A stretch of DNA of 64,000 bases. Origin: Chitinivibrionales bacterium (GTDB taxonomy: Bacteria > Fibrobacterota > Chitinivibrionia > Chitinivibrionales > FEN-1185). Positions 16,818 to 25,205 of the stretch are shown one piece after another; the stretch's first letter is position 1, and every line of letters starts with the position of its first letter. The stretch is from NCBI GenBank assembly GCA_035516255.1, contig DATJAL010000002.1, positions 62,001-126,000 on the forward strand. Direction: 5' to 3'. The notes under the pieces were generated by a model. It was not told the DNA's origin. It saw only the letters and a list, made by a program, of their open reading frames with translations, and searched no databases. The position numbers and the translations under genes were made by a program.

Positions 16818-18668
16818 CTATTTTTTAGATTTTTTAATTGCATGGTTTCTTTTTTCCTCAGCTTCTAGATATGCCGCCCTTTCTTTTTGCATGCTTTTGT
16901 CAAGTATATACTGCTGCAATATTCCCAGAACATTTGAAAAAGTCCAATAAAAAACAAGTCCAGCGGGAAAATTGTTGAAGACGACGAGCATAAATACCGG
17001 CATGAAATATACCATTGCCTTTTGATTTGGATCCTTTGTCGTCATTTTAGTCTGGATAAACGTAAGGATCGCCATAATGATTGGCATTAATGCAATGCCA
17101 TAGCCATACATTGGTATGCCGTTTGGAAAAATTTTATCTAATCCCAATTGCCTGAGGCTAATGAGAATTTCCGGCTGGGAAAGGTCTTTTACCCACGGAA
17201 CCATCCATGTATGGGCGCCTCGCAGCTCTATTGCTTTTAGCAGCACGATATAAAGTCCGATTAAAATCGGCATCTGTAAAAACATGGGAAGACAACCGGG
17301 ATTTAATGGGTTTACTCCCTCTTCCCGGTATAGAGCCATTATTTCTTCATTCATCTTTTTAGGGTTGGTTTTATAGCGCTCCCGAAGGTGGTTTATTTTC
17401 GGTTGAAGAAGTTTTATCCTATTCATTGATTTCATACTGCTTTGTGAAAGAGGAAATGTAATAGCCCGTATAATTATAGTGAGGATGATTATCGTAACAC
17501 CGTAATCTTTTACAATATTTTCGACATATACCAACAACCACAGCATCCATTCGCAAATAAAGGGAAACCAGAGGTCGGCTCTTATCAGCCATTCCCAACC
17601 GCCAAAAAGCACTTTTTCAAATTTAATTTTAAAAGACCTGAGAAGAGAAAGTTTGCTCGGCCCGGCATAAATCCAATATCCTTCCCTGTTCCCGTCACCG
17701 CTTCTTTTTATTGATAGAGAATAATCTATAATCTGTTGTCTCTGCCCTTGCGCTTTGATATCATCGGTGGCCTTTGCATCGTATCCTTCAATAAGAAGGT
17801 CGGCGTCTTTTACCGTGTCCGCAACGATGGCAACTAAAAAATATTTTGACGTAATGGCCGCCCATTTGTAAAATCCCGTTTTCTCATCTTTTTCCGGTTT
17901 TTTCTGTTGCAGATGCTCGATATTCTTTCCGTCAAAAATATGTACTTTCCGTTGTTCGTTGACATATGCATTGTTGTATTGTTTTACGCTTGCTTTATAA
18001 AATTCACTTTCCGTGATTCCGCATTTCCATCCGACAGTAATGTTTTTTCCATCGAGAGAACCGGAGATAATATTAAGCCCAATTTTGTAACTGTTCCCTT
18101 TAAAAGTATATCGTTTCTCGATAACAGAACCTCCGGCCGCATTACTTTCAAAGGATATCGATATTTCTTCACTATTGCTTATATTAATTTTTTTACCTGA
18201 GTTCCCCTTTAATTTAAACGGCTTATTATCAAAATTATCACCATCTATCGTTAAATTGCCGCCGCCAACAGCTGAGCAGCCGATAAGGTCCACTTGCTCT
18301 TTTGGATCGGTAAGGTTCGGTTTAATCCGGTCGTATCCGTATTCTTTCATTTTAAGAGAAATAATTCGTGCGCCAATTTCTGAAATCCCGCATAATATTT
18401 TTTCGTTTTCTATCCAAATGGTATCTCCAATGATTTTTTGGGGTTCGCCGATTTCTTTTGCAGGAGAATTAACGTTTGGGGTTATCGTTATAGCCTTGTA
18501 TACAGTGTCCTTTGTTGGCGTGGTTGATACTTCGTTCTTTTGTAAAGATTTTTTCAATGGACCAGAAGAAACATCTTGACTTTTCATCGATGCGCGATTT
18601 TCATACATTTGAAAAAACATTATCGTCACTAATATAAGGATAATAGCTAAAACGGTGTTTTTATCCAC
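16818..18668 (-). CDS. yidC: Membrane protein insertase YidC
   Basis: A 616-residue Gram-negative-type YidC/Oxa1. The N-terminal helix is at residues 5-22, followed by a large periplasmic beta-supersandwich domain to about residue 350. The conserved five-helix insertase core is next, containing R-A-I-T-F-P-L-S-Q-S and the N-P-G-C-L-P-M-F-L-Q-M-P-I motif. A basic C-terminal tail ends in K-K-S-K-K. The large periplasmic domain supports a Gram-negative host. It lies 2 bp after yidD. No jag/khg gene sits between yidC and mnmE. Confidence 0.95.
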   Translation of the reverse strand: MDKNTVLAIILILVTIMFFQMYENRASMKSQDVSSGPLKKSLQKNEVSTTPTKDTVYKAITITPNVNSPAKEIGEPQKIIGDTIWIENEKILCGISEIGARIISLKMKEYGYDRIKPNLTDPKEQVDLIGCSAVGGGNLTIDGDNFDNKPFKLKGNSGKKINISNSEEISISFESNAAGGSVIEKRYTFKGNSYKIGLNIISGSLDGKNITVGWKCGITESEFYKASVKQYNNAYVNEQRKVHIFDGKNIEHLQQKKPEKDEKTGFYKWAAITSKYFLVAIVADTVKDADLLIEGYDAKATDDIKAQGQRQQIIDYSLSIKRSGDGNREGYWIYAGPSKLSLLRSFKIKFEKVLFGGWEWLIRADLWFPFICEWMLWLLVYVENIVKDYGVTIIILTIIIRAITFPLSQSSMKSMNRIKLLQPKINHLRERYKTNPKKMNEEIMALYREEGVNPLNPGCLPMFLQMPILIGLYIVLLKAIELRGAHTWMVPWVKDLSQPEILISLRQLGLDKIFPNGIPMYGYGIALMPIIMAILTFIQTKMTTKDPNQKAMVYFMPVFMLVVFNNFPAGLVFYWTFSNVLGILQQYILDKSMQKERAAYLEAEEKRNHAIKKSKK

Positions 18669-18670
18669 GT

Positions 18671-18922
18671 TTAACGAGCCTTTCCTTTTACCGCGGGAAC
18701 TGGATCAAAGCCGCCCAAACTAAATGGGGTGCATTTTAACAGCCTTCTTCCAATGTGAAAAAAGGCACGATAAAACGGCATCGTTAAAATGGCTTCCCGA
18801 GCATATTCACTGCATGAGGGATGAAATCTGCAGGTACCATGGGGAATAATAAGAACCGTTTTCGTTAGTGCGATTATTGATGAAAGGAAGAAAATTCCTA
18901 TTGTTTTTCCGTTTTTTCCCAT
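18671..18922 (-). CDS. yidD: Membrane protein insertion efficiency factor YidD
   Basis: An 83-residue protein with the family signature C-R-F-H-P-S-C-S-E-Y-A and a later G-G-F-D-P-V-P. It assists YidC-dependent insertion. It overlaps the rnpA 3' end by 25 bp and is followed by yidC, the universal order in this cluster. Confidence 0.94.
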   Translation of the reverse strand: MGKNGKTIGIFFLSSIIALTKTVLIIPHGTCRFHPSCSEYAREAILTMPFYRAFFHIGRRLLKCTPFSLGGFDPVPAVKGKAR

Positions 18923-19242
18923 GTTAAAAAACTACTTTTAAGCTCTCCCGTCGATGGCAACAAATTTCCCACTGGTTTAACGAGGATATCAAAATAGGGT
19001 GGGGTATTGCTTGCGTTGTTACGAATTATTTCTTTATAAACCCTTTTTATCTTATTTCTTTGAACTGCATTTCCATTTTTTTTTGTAACTAAAATCGCAT
19101 ACCGATTGTTTTCTTTTCCGTTTATTAAAAAGATCACAGTAAAATACGAGCACCTCCAGCAACTTCCCTTTCTGGTAAGAAAAGAGATTTCTTTCCTTGA
19201 TGAAATCCTGTTTCTTTTTCCACGTTTTTCCACCAGGAACAA
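18898..19242 (-). CDS. rnpA: Ribonuclease P protein component
   Basis: A short basic protein of about 114 residues with the RNR-like motif (Q-R-N-K-I-K-R) that binds the RNase P RNA, then Y-F-D-I-L-V-K. It helps mature tRNA 5' ends. No ATG is available near the expected start. Translation must begin at TTG (19242), immediately after the rpmH stop, or at the GTG three codons later. This points to coupling with rpmH. Confidence 0.88.
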   Translation of the reverse strand: MFLVEKRGKRNRISSRKEISFLTRKGSCWRCSYFTVIFLINGKENNRYAILVTKKNGNAVQRNKIKRVYKEIIRNNASNTPPYFDILVKPVGNLLPSTGELKSSFLTWEKTEKQ

Positions 19243-19383
19243 TCAATCTGATGAAGCCAACCGCTTGCGTCCCTTGGCCCTTCTCTTTTTTAGTATTTTT
19301 CTTCCACTTTTTGTTGCATTTCTTTTGCGAAAACCGTGAGTGTTTTTTCTTTTTCTTTTAGACGGCTGAAACGTTCTTTTCAT
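19243..19383 (-). CDS. rpmH: 50S ribosomal protein bL34
   Basis: A 46-residue very basic protein starting [12 protein letters not shown] and containing T-H-G-F-R-K-R, the invariant bL34 signature. It ends S-S-D. An AAGGAAG ribosome-binding site lies about 8 bp upstream of the ATG at 19383. It is the first gene of the minus-strand rpmH-rnpA-yidD-yidC series, divergent from dnaA across a 226-bp spacer. Confidence 0.96.
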   Translation of the reverse strand: MKRTFQPSKRKRKNTHGFRKRNATKSGRKILKKRRAKGRKRLASSD

Positions 19384-19609
19384 ATCGTAGCTTCCTTTCT
19401 GTGTTAAAAATGGTTTCAGTCATGTCAGACTGTCAATGCGTTTCTGACACATTTTAAAAACATGGATTTGATTTCTCTGGTCTCTTTATGTAGATTTTTA
19501 TGGTCGTTTTAATAAGGCGGAGCATGGGGCTTAAAATTTCCTTCCTTCATAGTTATCATTTGTTGGCGTAGCCAAAACTTTTTTTATTAGTAACCTCGGA
19601 TATTGTATT
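19384..19609. promoter_or_regulatory. Divergent rpmH/dnaA control region with an inverted repeat
   Basis: This 226-bp spacer must hold the promoters for rpmH (leftward) and dnaA (rightward). It has an inverted repeat, TGTCAGA (19423-19429) and TCTGACA (19443-19449) with 13 bp between, 40-66 bp upstream of rpmH. It could be an operator or a leader hairpin in the rpmH transcript. No DnaA consensus box was seen here. Confidence 0.5.
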
Positions 19610-20947
19610 ATGCAGCTTTCGCTGTGGCAAAATATTCTTTCAGACATTTCGCTGGATGTAGATACTGCAACCTTAGAGGCGTGGTTCCGCCCGTTACAGC
19701 CAAAACAAATTCTGGAAGGAAAAAATTTTGTTATAGAGGCTCCCAATCAATATGCCGTTGATTTTCTGAATCAACATTATAAAATAAAAATTCTTGCCCT
19801 TGCCAAAAAGCATTTTCCTTTAATTGAGGAAATCTCTTTTCTTGTTCCTGCCAACGCTTCCATTTCTCCCATTGATAAAAAAGCTGAAACCACATTGCTG
19901 CAAAAGCAGCTGATGTCCTCGGCGCTTTTTAACCATAATTTTACCTTTGAATCATTCGTGGTGGGGCCCGGAAATGAATTCGCAAAAAGTGCCGCTTATG
20001 CTGTTGCAAAAGCTCCTGGCAAAACCAAATTCAACCCGCTTCTTATTTATGGAGGTGTTGGTCTTGGAAAAACGCACCTCTTACAGGCGGTAGGAAATTA
20101 CCTTCTTTTCCAGAGAAAAGACCTCCGTATAGCCTATTCTTCATCTGAAGAATTTTATTTGAATTTTATTGATGCTATTAAAAACAACAGCACCAGGAAA
20201 TTCTCGGATTCCTATAAGTCTGCCGGAGTTCTCTTAATTGATGATATTCAGTTTCTTTCAGGCAAAGAGAGCACGCAAGAAGAGTTTTTTTTTATTTTTA
20301 ATACGCTCTATCAAAACCAGCGTCAGATTGTCCTCACTTCTGATCGTCCCCCAAATTCTTTGAAAGGCCTTCAGGATCGTCTTATTTCTCGTTTTCAATG
20401 GGGCCTTTGTGTAGATATCCAGCCACCAAATTTGGAAACGAGGGTCGCTATACTAAAAAGAAAAGCGGAACAGGACAATTTATGTATTCCTGAAAACATC
20501 CTTCTTTTCATTGCTGAAAATGTATCTTCCAACATACGAGAACTTGAAGGAATCGTTATACGCCTTCTCGCATATTCATCGATCACCAACCGTGACATTA
20601 CCATTGAACTGGTAAAGAGTATCCTTAAAGTATCTCAAAATACAGATAAAACAAGGGCTTCTATTGATAAGATTATTGAAACCGTCGCTGATTATTACAA
20701 GGTTCCTGTTAATAACATTCGTGAGAAAAATCGCAGAAAAGAGGTTGCATTTTGCAGGCAGATAGCAATGTATATTGTAAAATCTTTTTCTAATTATTCG
20801 CTAAAATCAATTGGTCTGCATTTTGGAGGCAGGGATCACAGCACGGTAATTCATGCCATTCAGCATATTGAAAAATTAAAAAATATCGATAAAAACATTT
20901 TATCTGATATAGAAAATATTGTTGCTTTAATTTCAGAAGAAAAATGA
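19610..20947 (+). CDS. dnaA: Chromosomal replication initiator DnaA
   Basis: A 445-residue DnaA. Domain I is at residues 1-80. A short domain II leads to the AAA+ domain with F-x-V-G-x-x-N and Walker A G-G-V-G-L-G-K-T-H near residues 145-152, then Walker B L-L-I-D-D-I-Q-F. The C-terminal domain IV carries the DnaA signature G-G-R-D-H-S-T-V-I-H. It opens oriC. It is the first plus-strand gene, transcribed away from the rpmH-parB series, as expected at an origin. Confidence 0.97.
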   Translation: MQLSLWQNILSDISLDVDTATLEAWFRPLQPKQILEGKNFVIEAPNQYAVDFLNQHYKIKILALAKKHFPLIEEISFLVPANASISPIDKKAETTLLQKQLMSSALFNHNFTFESFVVGPGNEFAKSAAYAVAKAPGKTKFNPLLIYGGVGLGKTHLLQAVGNYLLFQRKDLRIAYSSSEEFYLNFIDAIKNNSTRKFSDSYKSAGVLLIDDIQFLSGKESTQEEFFFIFNTLYQNQRQIVLTSDRPPNSLKGLQDRLISRFQWGLCVDIQPPNLETRVAILKRKAEQDNLCIPENILLFIAENVSSNIRELEGIVIRLLAYSSITNRDITIELVKSILKVSQNTDKTRASIDKIIETVADYYKVPVNNIREKNRRKEVAFCRQIAMYIVKSFSNYSLKSIGLHFGGRDHSTVIHAIQHIEKLKNIDKNILSDIENIVALISEEK

Positions 20948-21220
20948 AATTTTTTTTCCATTTATATTATTATATATTATTCTGTTTATAATTTGTTGAT
21001 TGGATCATGGTGTGTTTTTATGAATTAGTTATCAATGAATTTATAAATCTTTTACTTGTTTTATTAACATCATAATATGATTATTAACAATGGGTTAGGA
21101 ATATATACCACACTATCAACAAATCTATTTTTAAAACTATTTGTTTATATATATATTTTGAAATAGAAAATAATTCATCTTTCGCATATTTTAAATTTTA
21201 CTGGAAAGGCAATCTATTCT
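20948..21220. other. dnaA-dnaN spacer, candidate oriC
   Basis: A 273-bp very AT-rich spacer without a gene. It has TTATTAACA at 21061-21069 and again at 21081-21089, exactly 20 bp apart. It also has TTATCAATG (21029-21037), CTATCAACA (21113-21121), and an outer inverted pair TTTGTTGAT (20992-21000) / ATCAACAAA (21115-21123). None matches the strict TTATNCACA box, so this is a candidate by position and composition only. Confidence 0.45.
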
Positions 21221-22360
21221 ATGGAATGTGTTATTACAAAAAATAAAATTTTTAATTTAATACAAAAAGCATATCCTTTAATCCCATTAAAAACATCTCT
21301 ACAAATATTATCAAATTTTAAAATATCCATTTCAAAAAAAGGCATCAGTTTCAGCGCCACTGACCTCGATCATTCTATAATAGCTTCTGCAGAGGCTGTG
21401 GCTGATGGTGAAGCAGAAATAACCGTCAATGCGAGAAAGTTGTTTGAAATCATTAGGGAAATGCCTGAAGGCGACATTCATCTTTCTTTGGATGCAAATG
21501 TGCTTATTATAGAGAATAAAAAGGGGTTTTCCTGTAAAATCGCCGGAATCGGAACTGAAGATTTTCCTGCATTTCCTGAAATAAAAAACGGTACAGATTT
21601 TTCCGTAAAAGTTGATAGTCTCAAAGAAATGATTATAAAAAGCAGTTTTGCCGTTTCAAAAGATGAGTCAAGAACGTGTTTATGCGGTGTTCTTTGGAAA
21701 TTTGAGCGTGGCGAAATAGGTATGGTGGCCACAGATGGGCATCGGCTCGGGTATTCATTTTATAAAAGTGAAGAGAAGTTTGAAAAAAATGTTTCAATGA
21801 TTATTTCTCCAAAAAGCCTTCTGCATTTAGTAAGAATAATAGATGAAAAAAAAGCAGAAGACACTGTTCAAGTATCAATGAGTGAGAAGTATGTACTCTT
21901 TACATTAGATTCTGTAAAAATTTGTTCAAAATTAATAGACGGTCCGTATCCTGATTATGAGAAGGCAATTCCAAAGGTAAATCCAAAAAAAGCAATTATA
22001 GATAAAACTCTTCTTTATGAAGCGGTAAAACGGGTTTCAATCTTATCTAATCAGAAGACACACCTTGTAAAATTTGTCTTTAAAAACAAAAAACTTGAGG
22101 TCGTTGTCCTTAACCGGGACATTGGGGGAGAAGCAAGAGAACTATTAGATATTGACTATGAAGGCCCGGAGCATACTGTTGGTTTTAACGCGCAATACCT
22201 TATGGAGATCATCAGTATTATTTCTGTTACAAAAATAAGAATGGAAATGAACACGCATATAAGCGCCTGTCTCATTTTTCCAGAAATTGCAAAGGAAAGC
22301 GAAAAGAAAAGCGATGATTTGTTTCTTATTATGCCTTTGAGGATTATGGAGGAATCATAA
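21221..22360 (+). CDS. dnaN: DNA polymerase III beta subunit (sliding clamp)
   Basis: A 379-residue three-domain clamp protein, normal length for bacterial DnaN. The F-A-V-S-K-D-E-S-R block and the V-A-T-D-G-H-R-L motif in domain 2 are diagnostic. The C-terminus ends in P-L-R-I, the P-M-R-[L/I]-type end that shapes the peptide-binding pocket. It follows dnaA as usual. A terminator and then a sugar aminotransferase come next, instead of recF. Confidence 0.95.
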   Translation: MECVITKNKIFNLIQKAYPLIPLKTSLQILSNFKISISKKGISFSATDLDHSIIASAEAVADGEAEITVNARKLFEIIREMPEGDIHLSLDANVLIIENKKGFSCKIAGIGTEDFPAFPEIKNGTDFSVKVDSLKEMIIKSSFAVSKDESRTCLCGVLWKFERGEIGMVATDGHRLGYSFYKSEEKFEKNVSMIISPKSLLHLVRIIDEKKAEDTVQVSMSEKYVLFTLDSVKICSKLIDGPYPDYEKAIPKVNPKKAIIDKTLLYEAVKRVSILSNQKTHLVKFVFKNKKLEVVVLNRDIGGEARELLDIDYEGPEHTVGFNAQYLMEIISIISVTKIRMEMNTHISACLIFPEIAKESEKKSDDLFLIMPLRIMEES

Positions 22361-22380
22361 TTTTATTTATCATTTTTTGA

Positions 22381-22413
22381 AAAAAGCCTTGCATTTATCA
22401 GCGAGGCTTTTTG
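22381..22413 (+). terminator. Rho-independent terminator after dnaN
   Basis: GCCTTGC / GCGAGGC stem with an 8-base loop, preceded by an A-run and followed by a T-run. It lies 20 bp after the dnaN stop and marks the boundary with the polysaccharide locus. Confidence 0.85.
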
Positions 22414-22446
22414 TTTAGTTTTAAAAACGTCTTGTGAAAGGACTTT

Positions 22447-23577
22447 ATGGATTTTATCGATTTAAAAGCGCAGTACCAATTATTAAACCCATCGTTGCAA
22501 AAACATATCTTAGATATCCTGGATCGCGCCCAATTTATAATGGGAAAAGAAATAACGGAGCTTGAAGAAAAGTTGTCGCTGTATACAGGTGCTTCCCATT
22601 GCATTTCCTGCGCCAGCGGCACCGACGCGCTTTTTCTTGCTCTGTTAGCACGAGGAGTGGGTCCGGGTGACGCAATATTCACCACGACATTCACCTTCAT
22701 AGCGACCGCCGAGGTAATATCGCTATTGGGTGCAACCCCTGTATTTGTGGATATTGACAAAAAGACATATAACATTGATCCGATCTCGCTCCGGCATGAA
22801 ATTGTCCGGGTAAACAAAGGCGAAAAAATTGCCGTTGGGATTACAAATAAAATAAAACCAAAAGGCATAATCCCCGTTGACCTGTTCGGGTTATGCGCGG
22901 ACTATGATTCGATTGATGCAATAGCAAAGGAGTTTGGACTGTTTGTGCTCGAGGATGCAGCTCAGAGCTTTGGGGCGATGTATCACGGTAAAAAAGCATG
23001 CGCGCTTGGCGATTGCGCTGCTACGAGTTTTTTTCCTGCAAAACCTCTCGGATGCTATGGCGACGGCGGCGCCGTATTCTGCAATGACAAGGCGATGAAG
23101 GATATCCTTGTTTCCCTTCGCATCCATGGGCAGGGGATCGACAAATATGAAAACGTAAGAATTGGCATCAACGGACGCATGGATACCATTCAAGCTGCGG
23201 TACTTCTGGCAAAACTTGAGATATTCGATTCTGAGCTGGAAAAAAGGCAGCGCGTCGCTCAACGATATTCCGACGCACTGGCTGGGACCTGTACGGTACC
23301 GACAATACCGCAAGGATATAGCAGCGCCTGGGCCCAATATTCAATCTTACACGATCATCGAGAAGCAATAATTGAAAAATGCAAAAGAAAGGAAATTCCA
23401 ACGGCAATTTATTATCCAAAGCCGCTTCATCTTCAAAAAGCATTTGCGCCGCTAGGCTATGAAAAAGGGCAATTTCCCGTAGCAGAAAATATCGCGGGTA
23501 ATATTTTAAGCCTTCCCATGCATCCCTATTTAACTAAAGATAATCAGGAAAAAATTATTGAAACTATTTTGGACTGA
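22447..23577 (+). CDS. wbpE: DegT/DnrJ/EryC1 sugar aminotransferase, WbpE-like
   Basis: A 376-residue PLP-dependent sugar aminotransferase. The PLP lysine is K199 in S-F-F-P-A-K-P-L-G-C-Y-G-D-G-G, and the cofactor-binding E-D-A-A-Q-S-F-G is at 169-176. This K-P-L-G-C-Y-G-D-G form is typical of WbpE/WlbC. That enzyme aminates UDP-2-acetamido-3-keto-glucuronic acid at C3. WbpB- and WbpD-like genes lie 0.7 and 1.6 kb downstream, which supports this assignment over other DegT substrates. An AAAGGA site precedes the ATG. Confidence 0.85.
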   Translation: MDFIDLKAQYQLLNPSLQKHILDILDRAQFIMGKEITELEEKLSLYTGASHCISCASGTDALFLALLARGVGPGDAIFTTTFTFIATAEVISLLGATPVFVDIDKKTYNIDPISLRHEIVRVNKGEKIAVGITNKIKPKGIIPVDLFGLCADYDSIDAIAKEFGLFVLEDAAQSFGAMYHGKKACALGDCAATSFFPAKPLGCYGDGGAVFCNDKAMKDILVSLRIHGQGIDKYENVRIGINGRMDTIQAAVLLAKLEIFDSELEKRQRVAQRYSDALAGTCTVPTIPQGYSSAWAQYSILHDHREAIIEKCKRKEIPTAIYYPKPLHLQKAFAPLGYEKGQFPVAENIAGNILSLPMHPYLTKDNQEKIIETILD

Positions 23578-23722
23578 TTCTTTGATCCCAACGGCAATCT
23601 GTCCATGGAAAACAGGCGGACCTCATCAAATAAGGGATGCTTCATAAACGCGAAATCCCCGAGTCAAAAATTAAAACGACGCAGCTAAATAATTTTCCTT
23701 GACTGCAAAGATGTTGCAATTG

Positions 23723-23760
23723 TAGGATAAAATATCCTATATTGTTCAACGATTGAACAA
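23723..23760. promoter_or_regulatory. Two adjacent palindromes upstream of the EPS regulator, putative operator
   Basis: TAGGATA-AAA-TATCCTA (23723-23739) is followed after two bases by TTGTTCAA-CGA-TTGAACAA (23742-23760). Both have perfect arms and 3-bp spacers. They end 42 bp before the start codon of a winged-helix regulator, as expected for autoregulation. Confidence 0.55.
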
Positions 23761-23802
23761 ATAAAAAGGTTTTGTAAATTCAATGAGAACTCTTAGGATT
23801 CT

Positions 23803-24126
23803 ATGATTGAATATAAAGTAATTCGCGAAATTGAAAACAATCCTTCGCATACGCAACGAAGCCTTGCTGAAAAGCTGGATATAAGCCTTGGAAAGGCCAA
23901 TTATGTGCTTGCAGGGCTTATTGAAAAAGGCATCGTGAAGGCGAAGAAATTAAAAAACCATCCAGACAAAATCAGATGGCAATACGTTCTGACACCGGCC
24001 GGAATGCGGGAAAAATTAAAAATTACCCAAAAATACCTGCATAGACGAATGCTGGAATATGAGGAAATGCAAAAAGAGATTGCGCAGCTTCAGCAAGAAA
24101 TCAATGTTAAGGAAAAAGTGAACTGA
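23803..24126 (+). CDS. MarR-family EPS-associated transcriptional regulator
   Basis: A 107-residue winged-helix protein: a helix-turn-helix at about residues 17-45 (T-Q-R-S-L-A-E-K-L-D-I-S-L-G-K), a wing with K-x-R-W-Q-Y-V-L-T-P-A-G, then a C-terminal coiled coil of about 30 residues. It matches the small regulators found in exopolysaccharide loci (the EPS-associated MarR-like group). It probably controls this locus and itself through the palindromes upstream. No ligand-binding domain is present. Confidence 0.8.
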   Translation: MIEYKVIREIENNPSHTQRSLAEKLDISLGKANYVLAGLIEKGIVKAKKLKNHPDKIRWQYVLTPAGMREKLKITQKYLHRRMLEYEEMQKEIAQLQQEINVKEKVN

Positions 24127-24186
24127 TTGCTTATTATTTGTGAAGCATGATGTTCTAAAAAACAGTTTTACCCATAAAATTTGATA

Positions 24187-24239
24187 GGCGGAACGCTCCC
24201 GGTACCGCCGATGGGGGAAAGGAGCGACCGGGACGAACG
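24187..24239 (+). promoter_or_regulatory. Structured leader upstream of wbpB, possible pseudoknot
   Basis: GGCGG (24187-24191) pairs with CCGCC (24205-24209) around a 13-nt loop. Within that loop CGCTCC (24194-24199) is complementary to GGAGCG (24221-24226), and CCCGGT (24198-24203) to ACCGGG (24227-24232). The last two pairings compete. The element is GC-rich amid AT-rich DNA and ends just before the wbpB ribosome-binding site. I do not recognise a known riboswitch class. Confidence 0.4.
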
Positions 24240-24254
24240 AAAAAAGGAAGTTAC

Positions 24255-25205
24255 ATGGGAAAAACATTCGCATTAATCGGAGCGGGCGGATATATCGCGC
24301 CGCGGCACTTGCAGGCAATCAAAGACACGGGAAACGTGCTCGTGGCGGCGTGTGACCCCAAGGATTCGGTAGGCGTACTTGACAAATATTTTTTTGATGT
24401 TCATTTTTTTACGGAATTCGAACGCTTTGACCGCCATGCAGAGAAGCTGCGTCGCAAGGGCACTCCCGTTGAATACGTCAGCATCTGCTCGCCGAATTAC
24501 TTGCATGATGCGCATATGCGATTTGCCATGCGGATAGGAGCCAATGCGATCTGCGAGAAACCGCTCGTGCTCAACCCGTGGAACCTTGACGCTCTTGCGG
24601 AGCTGGAGCAGGAGAGCGGGAAAAAAATAAGCACCATTCTGCAGCTTCGCGTGCATCCGGCGCTCATTAAGCTGCGCGAGAACATTTTAAAAGTAAAAAA
24701 GGTTCAGAAACATAAGATCGTCCTTACCTATATTACTTCTCGAGGAAATTGGTACCTTGTATCATGGAAGGGACAGCTTGATCGGTCGGGCGGACTAGCA
24801 ACGAACATCGGCATACATTTTTTCGACCTCCTCATATGGCTCTTTGGTTCAGTCCAGCGCTCCGAAGTTCATGTTTCCATGCCGAGAAAGACCGGCGGAT
24901 TTCTGGAACTTGAGCGCGCCACCGTGCAATGGTTCCTTTCAATTGATAAAAGCGACCTTCCTTCGCAGGCTGTCGCCCAGAACAAAACAACCTTCCGATC
25001 GATCACCATGGACGAGAAAGAGATAGAATTCTCGGAAGGTTTCGCAAACCTTCATACAAAAGTGTACGAAGAAACACTGGTAGGAAACGGTTTCGGCATA
25101 GAGGATGTCAGGCCTTCCATTTCGCTTGCCCACGAAATACGGATCGCAACGCCGACGGGAATCAAGGCGGAATCGCACCCATTTCTCACAAAGGCAAGTT
25201 TATGA
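24255..25205 (+). CDS. wbpB: UDP-2-acetamido-2-deoxyglucuronate 3-dehydrogenase, WbpB/WlbA-like
   Basis: A 316-residue Gfo/Idh/MocA oxidoreductase. The Rossmann motif G-A-G-G-Y-I-A-P-R-H is at residues 9-18, the conserved C-E-K-P-L is near residue 95, and a Q-L-R-V-H-P motif follows. The I-A-P-R-H form is typical of WlbA/WbpB, which oxidises C3 of UDP-GlcNAcA so that WbpE can aminate it. AGGAAG precedes the ATG. It overlaps wbpD by 4 bp. Confidence 0.88.
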   Translation: MGKTFALIGAGGYIAPRHLQAIKDTGNVLVAACDPKDSVGVLDKYFFDVHFFTEFERFDRHAEKLRRKGTPVEYVSICSPNYLHDAHMRFAMRIGANAICEKPLVLNPWNLDALAELEQESGKKISTILQLRVHPALIKLRENILKVKKVQKHKIVLTYITSRGNWYLVSWKGQLDRSGGLATNIGIHFFDLLIWLFGSVQRSEVHVSMPRKTGGFLELERATVQWFLSIDKSDLPSQAVAQNKTTFRSITMDEKEIEFSEGFANLHTKVYEETLVGNGFGIEDVRPSISLAHEIRIATPTGIKAESHPFLTKASL

